The notes under the pieces: generated by a model
What the model was told of the DNA's origin: nothing
Database searches by the model: none
The model's input: only the letters and a program-made list of their open reading frames with translations
Part shown: positions 1-6,847 of the stretch, piece by piece
Numbering within the stretch: the stretch's first letter is position 1
Layout of the letters: every line of letters starts with the position of its first letter
Origin: Treponema sp. UBA3819
GTDB taxonomy: Bacteria > Spirochaetota > Spirochaetia > Treponematales > Treponemataceae
Reading direction: 5' to 3'
Length of the DNA: 16,458 nt
Assembly: GCA_002369025.1 (NCBI GenBank)
Contig: DFDV01000042.1
Coordinates: 1-16,458 of the forward strand
Made by a program: the position numbers and the translations under genes

Positions 1-539
1 GCAGTATAATGGTATTGAAGAAGAGAAAAGAGACCTTTAACGATAGGATTGGTAAAGTAACAAATATTGCCAACACTGACGCAATGACAGGTGTAAAGAA
101 TAAGCGTGCCTATGCAGAATACGAAGCCAAGATAAATTCCAGAATCTTAAGCGAAACTCTCAGTAATTTTGCCATTGTAATCTGCGATGTAAACGGACTC
201 AAGGCAATTAACGATTCTCAGGGACATAAAGCGGGAGACGAACTCATTAAAAGTGCCTGCCGGATGATTTGTAAGCTTTTCAAGCATAGTCCGGTTTTCC
301 GTTTTGGTGGTGATGAATTTGTCGTTATTCTGACTGATGATGACTTTAATTCCCGTGAAGAGTTACTCCGCCAACTCAACAGGCAGGTAGAAGAAAATCT
401 CCGGAATGAAGACGTTGTTGTTGCGGCCGGAATGGCGGAGTTCATTTTCGGAAGGGACTGTTCAATGTCTACTGTGTTCGACCGCGCCGACACCCGCATG
501 TACCTGAGAAAGCGTGAACTGAAAGAAGACATCAATTAG
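1..539 (+). CDS. GGDEF-domain diguanylate cyclase, 5' end outside window
   Basis: This is the C-terminal part of a diguanylate cyclase, which makes the second messenger cyclic-di-GMP from two GTP. The frame is open to the left edge, so the ATG at 9 is probably internal and an N-terminal sensor or membrane region lies outside the window. Counting from that ATG, the domain opens with the usual D-x-[LM]-T-G-x-x-N-[KR]-R-x-[YF] signature (residues 24-35). It has the metal-binding Asp60, the N-D-x-x-G-H-x-x-G-D segment (69-77) and an intact R-F-G-G-D-E-F active-site loop (98-104), so it should be catalytic. The product-inhibition I-site (R-x-x-D just before the signature loop) is missing: Phe and Ser occupy the Arg and Asp positions. 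It ends 53 bp before tyrS, which has its own promoter. No intrinsic terminator is visible. Confidence 0.9.
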   Translation, partial: SIMVLKKRKETFNDRIGKVTNIANTDAMTGVKNKRAYAEYEAKINSRILSETLSNFAIVICDVNGLKAINDSQGHKAGDELIKSACRMICKLFKHSPVFRFGGDEFVVILTDDDFNSREELLRQLNRQVEENLRNEDVVVAAGMAEFIFGRDCSMSTVFDRADTRMYLRKRELKEDIN

Positions 540-555
540 GCTTTTTTCTTCTCTG

Positions 556-584
556 TTGCAAATATCTTTAATTCTTTGTACAAT
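556..584 (+). promoter_or_regulatory. Predicted sigma70-type promoter of tyrS (near-leaderless)
   Basis: The -35 box is TTGCAA (556-561) and the -10 box is TACAAT (579-584), with a 17-bp spacer. The -10 ends 8 nt before the tyrS ATG at 593, so transcription should start about 1-2 nt before the start codon. There is no Shine-Dalgarno sequence upstream of the ATG. A second TATAAT at 587-592 touches the ATG and is too close to be used for this start. Confidence 0.55.
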
Positions 585-592
585 AATATAAT

Positions 593-1837
593 ATGAATAA
601 AGCACTTGAAGAATTAAAAGAGCGCGGTTTTTTTGCGCAATGTACTGATGAAAAAGGACTTTCTGATTTAATGGATAAAGGACCGGTTGCATTTTATGTT
701 GGCTGTGACCCCACAGGACCGAGTCTTCATATTGGACACATGGTGCCATTCTTTGCCCTGCGCCATCTTCGCGAGGCAGGACACATTGGTATTGCATTGA
801 TTGGCGGTGGTACAGCCCGTATCGGTGACCCCTCAGGCAAAACAGAAATGCGCAAGATGATTTCCTATGAGCAGATTGACCAGAATGTAGAGACCATCAA
901 GGCTCAGCTGGATAAATTTATCGGCTTTGACGGAAAAACTGCCTTTTCTGCCAACAACAAGGACTGGCTTGCTGATTTGAACTACATCGACTTTTTGCGC
1001 GATATTGGTTCCTGCTTCAGTGTAAACAAAATGCTTTCTTTTGAAGCCTACAAGCAGCGTCTTGAGCGCGGGCTTTCTTTTATTGAATTTAACTATCAGC
1101 TTTTGCAGAGTTATGACTATCTCTGCCTGCATCAGAAGTACAATGTTCAGTTGCAGATTGGTGGCGATGACCAGTGGGGAAACATTACCGCTGGCGTTGA
1201 TTTGATTCGCCGCAAACTGGGCGGTACGGAAGAATTGAATGCCGAGCACACTGTCTATGGTCTTACTTTCCCCCTCATTACCAGAAGTGACGGAAAGAAA
1301 ATGGGTAAGACAGAAAAGGGTGCCATCTTCCTGGACAAGAATCTCACAAGTGTCTATGACTTCTTCCAGTACTGGCGCAATGTTGCAGATCCGGATGTAC
1401 GCAAATTCTTCCTGCTCTTTACCTTCCTGCCTGTTTCTGAAATTGACGAAATCTGTGCGGGTGACATCAACAAGGCAAAAGAACGCCTTGCTTACGAAGT
1501 TACCAAAGAAATTCACGGAAAGGAAGAAGCAGACGGAGCCCTCGCCGGTGCAAAGGCTGCTTTCAGCGGACAGGGTGACAAGAGCCAGATGCCTACCGCA
1601 GAAGTTTCAAAGGCAAAAGTTGAAGCAGGAATCGGCGTAATTGATTTGTTTGCCGAAGTAAATTTCGGTGGCTCAAAAAGCGATATCCGCCGCCTGATTC
1701 AGGGAAAGGGACTTGCAGTAAACGGCAAAGTTATTGAAGATGTAAAGGCAGTTCTTTCTCTTTCTGATGCTGACGACTCTGGTGAATTTGTTCTCCGTGC
1801 CGGAAAGAAAAAATTCCTTCGCGTTGTCTTAAAATAA
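593..1837 (+). CDS. tyrS: Tyrosyl-tRNA synthetase
   Basis: This cytoplasmic class I aminoacyl-tRNA synthetase charges tRNA-Tyr with tyrosine. The 414-residue protein follows the E. coli-type TyrRS layout. The HIGH motif is at residues 46-49 (S-L-H-I-G-H-M). The Y-V-G-C-D-P-T start of the Rossmann fold and the tyrosine-pocket segment Q-I-G-G-D-D-Q-W-G-N-I-T are present. The KMSKS loop appears as K-M-G-K-T (236-240), a normal variant in this family. A C-terminal S4-like RNA-binding domain covers roughly residues 345-412. The start at 593 matches the family N-terminus, beginning a few residues before the E-R-G-x-x-A-Q motif. The gene leads a probable operon with the exported protein 12 nt downstream and prfB after it. 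It has no ribosome binding site and a promoter almost touching the ATG. Confidence 0.97.
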   Translation: MNKALEELKERGFFAQCTDEKGLSDLMDKGPVAFYVGCDPTGPSLHIGHMVPFFALRHLREAGHIGIALIGGGTARIGDPSGKTEMRKMISYEQIDQNVETIKAQLDKFIGFDGKTAFSANNKDWLADLNYIDFLRDIGSCFSVNKMLSFEAYKQRLERGLSFIEFNYQLLQSYDYLCLHQKYNVQLQIGGDDQWGNITAGVDLIRRKLGGTEELNAEHTVYGLTFPLITRSDGKKMGKTEKGAIFLDKNLTSVYDFFQYWRNVADPDVRKFFLLFTFLPVSEIDEICAGDINKAKERLAYEVTKEIHGKEEADGALAGAKAAFSGQGDKSQMPTAEVSKAKVEAGIGVIDLFAEVNFGGSKSDIRRLIQGKGLAVNGKVIEDVKAVLSLSDADDSGEFVLRAGKKKFLRVVLK

Positions 1838-1849
1838 AAAGGTGAGGCT

Positions 1850-2767
1850 ATGAAAAAGAGACTGACTTTTTTTTCTGCAATTTTCGCGACCTTCTGCCTG
1901 CTTGCATCTGCTCAGGAAAGTGACTATGCCAGTACAGTTCGTCCGATTGTAAAAAATATTTCAGTCTCGCATATTTCAAATGCCCAGGTCAGAATCAGCT
2001 GGACGCTTCCCCAGGGATTTGTTGCCTCTTCCATTCTGATTTTTAAGGATACACAGCCTTTTGTAACAAAAAATCAGATTACCACAAGCAGTCCCATTGC
2101 CCAGGTTAAGCCTGATTCCTCATATTATGTAGACCGGCTTATGAACTACAAGGAATACTACTATGCGGTTATAGCAAGGCGCGAGGACGGAAGCCTCTAT
2201 GATGTAGTCCTTCCTTCAATCAATGCAACTGCATCTGGAATCCGCGCCCGCCGGGAGACAGCAGTTCAGGAAGCCGATGAGGAAATTCTTCCAGAAAAAC
2301 TCTATGCAGACGGTCAGCTCCGTGAACTTCCGCTCCCTTATCTGGAGATGCTAGATGAACAAAAAAAGCCAAATCCCCTCCGCAAGGAAGTGATGGATGC
2401 CGCCACAGAGTTAGCAGGCGGACACATGCAAAAGCATGTTCAGCTTCTTCCTCCCCATATTTTTGAGGAGGATATGATTGCCCCTGCCGGTGGTGACGAA
2501 TATTTTCTCTTTGAGATTTTAAAAGACCATTTTATCCGCAAGGATTATAAAAGTTCTGTTGAAAACCTGCAGAAGTTTCTCAGCGTAAACCGTTCGCCTG
2601 CAGTTACCAGCCGGGCAGTTTTCTATCTTGCCGAATCATTCTATTACAGAAAGAATTACAGGCAGGCACTGGGACTTTTTCTCTTTGTGGAAGATGAAAT
2701 CCCGACCGTTTCAAAAAAATGGATAGAGTCTACACTTGATTTATATCAGCTGCCCGAAGAAAAATAG
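1850..2767 (+). CDS. Exported protein with FnIII-like domain and helical C-terminus
   Basis: This 305-residue protein is probably periplasmic or surface-associated; I do not recognise a named family. It has a classic signal peptide (K-K-R, hydrophobic core to residue 18, likely cut after A-S-A at 21). The Cys at 16 is not in a lipobox, so it is not called a lipoprotein. Residues about 30-125 look like a fibronectin type III-like beta-sandwich (V-R-I-S-W-T-L-P early, Y-Y-Y-A-V-I-A late). A polar linker follows, and residues 220-300 look like TPR-type helix pairs (Y-F-L-F-E-I-L-K-D-H-F, then F-Y-L-A-E-S-F-Y-Y-R-K-N-Y-R-Q-A-L). This suggests a scaffold or protein-binding role, which is inference. 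An AGGTGAGG ribosome binding site precedes the ATG, 12 nt after the tyrS stop, so it is probably cotranscribed with tyrS. Confidence 0.85.
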   Translation: MKKRLTFFSAIFATFCLLASAQESDYASTVRPIVKNISVSHISNAQVRISWTLPQGFVASSILIFKDTQPFVTKNQITTSSPIAQVKPDSSYYVDRLMNYKEYYYAVIARREDGSLYDVVLPSINATASGIRARRETAVQEADEEILPEKLYADGQLRELPLPYLEMLDEQKKPNPLRKEVMDAATELAGGHMQKHVQLLPPHIFEEDMIAPAGGDEYFLFEILKDHFIRKDYKSSVENLQKFLSVNRSPAVTSRAVFYLAESFYYRKNYRQALGLFLFVEDEIPTVSKKWIESTLDLYQLPEEK

Positions 2768-2808
2768 GGCGTCTTTATCTAAAATATATAAGATTGACTT
2801 AAAATTAC

Positions 2809-2813
2809 AGGAG
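2809..2813 (+). promoter_or_regulatory. Ribosome binding site that fixes the prfB start
   Basis: AGGAG sits 5 nt before the ATG at 2819. This supports starting prfB there and not at the later ATG at 2867, which lies upstream of the frameshift stop in the wrong reading arrangement for a complete RF2. Confidence 0.7.
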
Positions 2814-2818
2814 CCGCT

Positions 2819-3953
2819 ATGTTAGAAGAATTAAAGGAGCCGATTGCATCGCTCAAAGAAGATATTATGAATGTCTGGGGGCGTCTTTGACTCCGCTGCA
2901 ATTGATAAGCAGATAAAAGAAAAAGAAGAACTGACCGCTTCCCCGGATTTCTGGAATGATACCGAAAAAGCCCAGAAAGTCATGAATGACATCAAACTGC
3001 TCAAAGGTCGTGTCGAACCCTGGCGTGAACTGATAGCCGCTGTGGATGACATGGAAGCCTTGTATGAAATGGGCATTGAGGAGCACGATCAGAGCATTGA
3101 AGGCGAACTCAGGGAACTCTTAGATGACGCCCAGAAAAAATTTGACCATCAGAGTATTTTGAACCTGCTTTCAGGTGAAGTTGATAAGAGCGGCTGCTTC
3201 CTTACCATTCATGCGGGAGCGGGTGGAACGGAAGCCTGTGACTGGGCATATATGCTGAGCCGTATGTACATCCGCTGGGCGGAAAGACGCGGCTTTAAAA
3301 TGGAAACCGTTGATATTCAGGAAGACGAGGGCGGTATCAAAAGTACCACCATTCAGATTACAGGCGATTATGTCTACGGCTACCTTAAGGGAGAAGCGGG
3401 AGTGCATCGCCTTATCCGCATTTCGCCTTTTGACGCAAATGCCCGGCGCCACACATCTTTTACCTCAGTCTTCATTTTTCCTGTTCTTGATGACACCATT
3501 AAGGTTGATATCCGCCCGGAAGATTTGCGGGTAGATACATTCCGTTCCGGTGGCAAGGGTGGTCAGCATGTAAACAAGACGGATTCTGCCGTGCGCTTTA
3601 CCCACTTGCCCACAGGCATTGTCGTTCAGTGTGACAGTGAGCGCAGTCAGCTGATGAACCGTGCAACTGCCATGAGCATGCTGAAGGCAAAACTCTATCA
3701 GCATTACAAGGAAGAAAAGGAAAAAGAAAACGCCAAATTCGGTGCTGAAAAGAAAGATATTTCCTGGGGAAACCAGATTCGTACCTATGTCTTCCAGCCC
3801 TATACGATGGTAAAGGACCACCGCACAAAGCATGAGACAGGTAACATTCAGGCGGTCATGGACGGTGATATTGACCAGTTCATTGACGCATACCTGCAGG
3901 CTCAGTGGAAGGGACTTCCTGTTGGTGGTGATGACTCAGACGAAGATATGTAA
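2819..3953 (+). CDS. prfB: Peptide chain release factor 2, programmed +1 frameshift
   Basis: RF2 recognises UGA and UAA stop codons and triggers peptide release on the ribosome. The gene is split over two frames. The first 23 codons run from the ATG at 2819 to an in-frame TGA at 2888-2890. Skipping one base after the CTT codon continues at GAC 2889-2891 to the TAA at 3951-3953, giving a 377-residue protein. The recoding site has the standard parts. In the finished protein the stop-codon-reading S-P-F tripeptide is at 202-204 and the catalytic G-G-Q is at 247-249, almost exactly the E. coli positions. The acidic helical N-terminal domain and the A-R-R-H-T-S-F segment are also typical. An AGGAG ribosome binding site lies 5 nt upstream. 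It is probably the last gene of the tyrS operon, and its stop directly abuts that of convergent priA. Confidence 0.97.
2876..2891 (+). promoter_or_regulatory. prfB programmed +1 frameshift site
   Basis: A G-run (2877-2881) acts as the internal Shine-Dalgarno-like stimulator. It is followed by 3 nt, then CTT-TGA-C with the slippery Leu codon at 2885-2887 and the stop at 2888-2890. The 3-nt spacing matches the E. coli site. In the known mechanism, low RF2 lets the ribosome slip forward at CTT and make more RF2, which is autoregulation. Confidence 0.95.
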
Positions 3954-5978
3954 TTAGAGCAGACTGACCGGGTCTACATCACATTCAATGTAAACGTCGC
4001 TGGAGTGCCTGTAGTTATAGAGCAGGTCTGCAGCGACTTTTTGCATGATGCCCATATTGTTTCCGCGGAGCAGTACCTGATAGCGCCAGTTCAAAGCGAT
4101 TTTTACAATGGGACACTCTGCGGGACCCAGTATCTCCGTTTCTTCCGCTGACTTTGCCCGGGCTGAATCTGAATGAATGATTTTCTGCAGGGATGAGCGA
4201 AGAATGTTTACGGCTCCTGCGGCACTTTCTTCTGCCTGAGCCTCTGTCGGTGCCCTGAAAACAAGACGGACCAGGCGTGAGTAGGGCGGAAAGTCCAGCA
4301 TTTCTCGTTCATTCAGTTCACTTTCATAAAATTCTTCAATTTCACCATTAACGGCACAGACAATTGGCTTTCTGTCGGGTGCATAAGTCTGCACAAGCAC
4401 AAGACCGTCCGGGAAAAATCTTCCTGCACGGCCGGCAACCTGGGTGATGAGGGAAAAAGTTCTTTCTGCGGCGCGGAAATCGGGCAGATGAAGACCAGTG
4501 TCTGCCAGAATGACTCCCACAAGCTGTAAATTGGGAAAATTCAAACCCTTTGCCACCATCTGTGTTCCCAGCATGATGTCGTATTCGCCTTTTCTGAAGG
4601 CATCCAGTTTTTCCTGCAGTTCTCCTTTTTTTGTGATGTTGTCAGTGTCCACCCGTACGACTCTGGCGTTGGGAAATTTTCCCCTTACTTCCTGCTCAAT
4701 GTATTCTGTACCGAATCCAGAATAGCCTACATCCAGTGAACCGCATTGCGGACATTCCTGTGGCGGAACGGTCTGCCAGCCGCAGTAATGACAGCGCAGA
4801 CGCTTTTCATTCTTGTGGTAGGTGAGTGAAACCGAGCAGTTTTTGCACTTCATCTCAAATCCGCATGAATTGCAGCGGAAAAAATGAGTAAAGCCCCGCC
4901 TGTTCAAAAAGAGAATGGCCTGTCTTTTTGCCGCAATGCATTCCTTAATTGCTTGAGAAAGTTCATCTGAAATGCAGCCGTCCATTTTGAGCAGGGAAAG
5001 ATTTATTGCCCTGATGCGAGGCATAGCTCCGCCTGCAAGCCTGCGGGTAAGGGTATGACGGATAATGGTGTTATTTTTCATGGCATGCCAGGCTTCTGCG
5101 CTGGGGGTTGCGCTTCCCATGACAAGAGGAATGCCGCATTTTGCAGAACGGTACATTGCAACCTGTCTTGCATGATAGCGGGGCGTGGATCCGCTTTTGT
5201 AGGAGCCGTCATGCTCTTCATCAATGATAATCATTCCCAAATCAGGTACAGGAGCAAAGACTGCGCTTCTGGCTCCGATTACAACCCTTGCTTCACGGTG
5301 CAGAATGCGCTTCCATTCGCCAAGCCTCTGGCTGGGAGTCAGTCCTGAGTGAAGGACAGCAGCCGTCTGACCAAAACGCGCTACAACGGCTTCAATCACC
5401 TGTCTGGTAAGCCCGATTTCCGGAACCAGATAAATAACACCCTTTCCCTCTGAAAGAAGCCTTTCCGCGGCCTGTAAAAAAACTTCTGTTTTTCCACTTC
5501 CTGTAGGACCGTACAGATAGTGAAGACGGCTGCCGGTGGAGGATAAAATACCTTCTACTGCGGCGGATTGTTCTTCGCTTAAGGAGCGGGGAGTGGTGTC
5601 TGGGGCTTCTTCTGTAAAGGAAAAACTTCCTGCATCAGTTTCTCGTTTTCCGCCGGGCAGCATGGCAGATAGGGCTTCACCTATGGAGCAAAGGTAAAAA
5701 GATGATACCCAGCGGGCAAGGGAAACAAGTTCCGGCGTAAAAATCGCTTCCTTATCCAGAAGGCGGAGTATGGGGCGGATTTTTTCTTCTTCTACACCAC
5801 AGTCTGCCGGAAACTCATTTGATTCTGCGATGATAAAGCCTGTTGTCCGTCTGTTTCCGAATTTGATTTCCGCCCTATAGCCCAGACGGCTTTCCCCTGA
5901 GTCATTGTCATCAATGTCGAGATAGGTAAAGGCCTGGTTTACAGGCACATTCAGAACGATTTGCAGATAGCGTTTCAT
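3954..5978 (-). CDS. priA: Primosomal protein N' (replication restart helicase)
   Basis: PriA reloads the replication machinery at stalled or broken forks and is a 3'-to-5' DNA helicase. The 674-residue protein is slightly shorter than the E. coli one (732). The N-terminal fork-binding domain covers about the first 110 residues. Helicase motif I is G-P-T-G-S-G-K-T (157-164) and the DEEH box is at 253-256. The inserted zinc module has eight cysteines (369, 372, 378, 381, 396, 399, 409, 412) in four C-x2-C pairs. The late helicase motifs G-T-Q-M-V-A-K-G and Q-V-A-G-R-A-G-R are intact. The start at 5978 has an AGG six bases upstream and lies 13 nt after the stop of the uracil-DNA glycosylase gene, so the two form a minus-strand operon. 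The stop codon directly adjoins the stop of prfB on the other strand. Confidence 0.97.
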   Translation of the reverse strand: MKRYLQIVLNVPVNQAFTYLDIDDNDSGESRLGYRAEIKFGNRRTTGFIIAESNEFPADCGVEEEKIRPILRLLDKEAIFTPELVSLARWVSSFYLCSIGEALSAMLPGGKRETDAGSFSFTEEAPDTTPRSLSEEQSAAVEGILSSTGSRLHYLYGPTGSGKTEVFLQAAERLLSEGKGVIYLVPEIGLTRQVIEAVVARFGQTAAVLHSGLTPSQRLGEWKRILHREARVVIGARSAVFAPVPDLGMIIIDEEHDGSYKSGSTPRYHARQVAMYRSAKCGIPLVMGSATPSAEAWHAMKNNTIIRHTLTRRLAGGAMPRIRAINLSLLKMDGCISDELSQAIKECIAAKRQAILFLNRRGFTHFFRCNSCGFEMKCKNCSVSLTYHKNEKRLRCHYCGWQTVPPQECPQCGSLDVGYSGFGTEYIEQEVRGKFPNARVVRVDTDNITKKGELQEKLDAFRKGEYDIMLGTQMVAKGLNFPNLQLVGVILADTGLHLPDFRAAERTFSLITQVAGRAGRFFPDGLVLVQTYAPDRKPIVCAVNGEIEEFYESELNEREMLDFPPYSRLVRLVFRAPTEAQAEESAAGAVNILRSSLQKIIHSDSARAKSAEETEILGPAECPIVKIALNWRYQVLLRGNNMGIMQKVAADLLYNYRHSSDVYIECDVDPVSLL

Positions 5979-5991
5979 GCTTTACCTGCAG

Positions 5992-6774
5992 TTAGTCCGG
6001 ATTGTAGGCAGGTTCTATTTCCCGGAGCCTGGCACGAATCATTTTAAGGTCTTCCCATGCAAGTCTTTTCTGACTTGTGTCCCTCAGAAGGGCACTTGGG
6101 TGAAAGGTCACTCCCACGGGAATGCCATTCCATTCATAAAAATGTCCGCGGAGTCTGGTTACGCCATCCTGAGTATTCAGGAGATTTTTTGCCGCAGTGC
6201 TTCCCGCACAGATAATCATTTTTGGTTTAAGAGTAAAGATCTGAGCCTGCAAGAATGATTGACAGGCCGCCGCTTCATCGGGATAGGGGACACGGTTTTC
6301 CGGCGGACGGCATTTTACTATATTTGCGATAAAGGTATTTGTTTTGCGGGACAATCCTATTGAAGCAAGCATTTTGTCCAGCAGTTCTCCGGCAGGGCCC
6401 ACAAAAGGTCGCCCTGTCATATCTTCCTGTTGTCCCGGTCCTTCTCCTACGACTAGCACAAGGGGATTTTCAACGCCTTCCCCCGGAACGACATTTTTGC
6501 GGGTTCGGGAAAGCTGACAGCGCTGACAGGCCGCAATTTTTTGGGCAATTGAAGCCATTGAAGTGGAATTTTTTGACTCTGACTGTGCAGAAAAAGATAC
6601 ACTTTCAGACCCTTCCGATGTTTTTTCAGCTTCTGGTGCGGTAATTTCTTTTTCCTGAATGTCATCACTGAACCGGGGCATGGCACCTGCAAAAGATTCA
6701 GGCCTGTAGCCGTATGCGTTGCATGCCGCTGTTTTGAGGAGTGTGTATAGTGTCTCTTTTTCTTCTGCCGTCAT
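5992..6774 (-). CDS. Uracil-DNA glycosylase, family 4 (iron-sulfur)
   Basis: This enzyme removes uracil from DNA, starting base-excision repair of deaminated cytosine or misincorporated dUMP. In the 260-residue protein, four cysteines bind the family-4 [4Fe-4S] cluster: C83-x2-C86 and C155-x15-C171. Both spacings are those of family-4 enzymes. The uracil-binding loop G-E-G-P-G-Q-Q-E-D is at 110-118, followed by G-R-P-F-V-G-P-A-G. The DNA-intercalation motif F-H-P-S-A-L-L-R is at 224-231. Residues 1-75 precede the core: a short helix, then a low-complexity Glu/Ser-rich linker (about 38-72), an N-terminal extension common in bacterial members. It leads a minus-strand operon with priA, so repair and fork restart are expressed together. 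Its promoter overlaps that of the divergent glycosyltransferase gene. Confidence 0.95.
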   Translation of the reverse strand: MTAEEKETLYTLLKTAACNAYGYRPESFAGAMPRFSDDIQEKEITAPEAEKTSEGSESVSFSAQSESKNSTSMASIAQKIAACQRCQLSRTRKNVVPGEGVENPLVLVVGEGPGQQEDMTGRPFVGPAGELLDKMLASIGLSRKTNTFIANIVKCRPPENRVPYPDEAAACQSFLQAQIFTLKPKMIICAGSTAAKNLLNTQDGVTRLRGHFYEWNGIPVGVTFHPSALLRDTSQKRLAWEDLKMIRARLREIEPAYNPD

Positions 6775-6795
6775 ATAAGTTCCGCTGTATGCTGA

Positions 6796-6824
6796 ATTAT
6801 AATATATCCTTGAAATTCACGCAA
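6796..6824 (-). promoter_or_regulatory. Predicted promoter of the udg-priA operon
   Basis: Reading the minus strand, the -35 box is TTGCGT (6824-6819) and the -10 box is a perfect TATAAT (6801-6796), with a 17-bp spacer. Transcription should start near 6789, giving a leader of about 15 nt to the ATG at 6774. Only a weak GCGGAA ribosome binding site is seen. The -35 region interleaves with the divergent glycosyltransferase promoter. Confidence 0.5.
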
Positions 6825-6838
6825 TAATCAGATAAAAT
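6810..6838 (+). promoter_or_regulatory. Predicted promoter of the glycosyltransferase operon (near-leaderless)
   Basis: The -35 box is TTGAAA (6810-6815) and the -10 box is TAAAAT (6833-6838), each 5 of 6 to consensus, with a 17-bp spacer. The -10 ends 9 nt before the ATG at 6848, so the predicted leader is 2-3 nt. No Shine-Dalgarno sequence is present. Confidence 0.6.
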
Positions 6839-6847
6839 AGAAATAGT

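Noticed and set aside
540..592. Terminator after the GGDEF gene
   Set aside because: There is a run of six T at 542-547 but no GC-rich hairpin before it.
1294..1311. K-M-G-K-T as an abnormal KMSKS loop in TyrRS
   Set aside because: Similar variants occur in functional TyrRS (E. coli has K-F-G-K-T), so it is not unusual.
833..1516. Long minus-strand open frame inside tyrS
   Set aside because: It is a shadow of the tyrS coding frame, with no ribosome binding site and no recognisable protein features.
2871..3953. prfB as a single-frame gene starting at 2871
   Set aside because: That frame starts in the wrong place for RF2 and ignores the CTT-TGA-C recoding site; the full protein begins at 2819.
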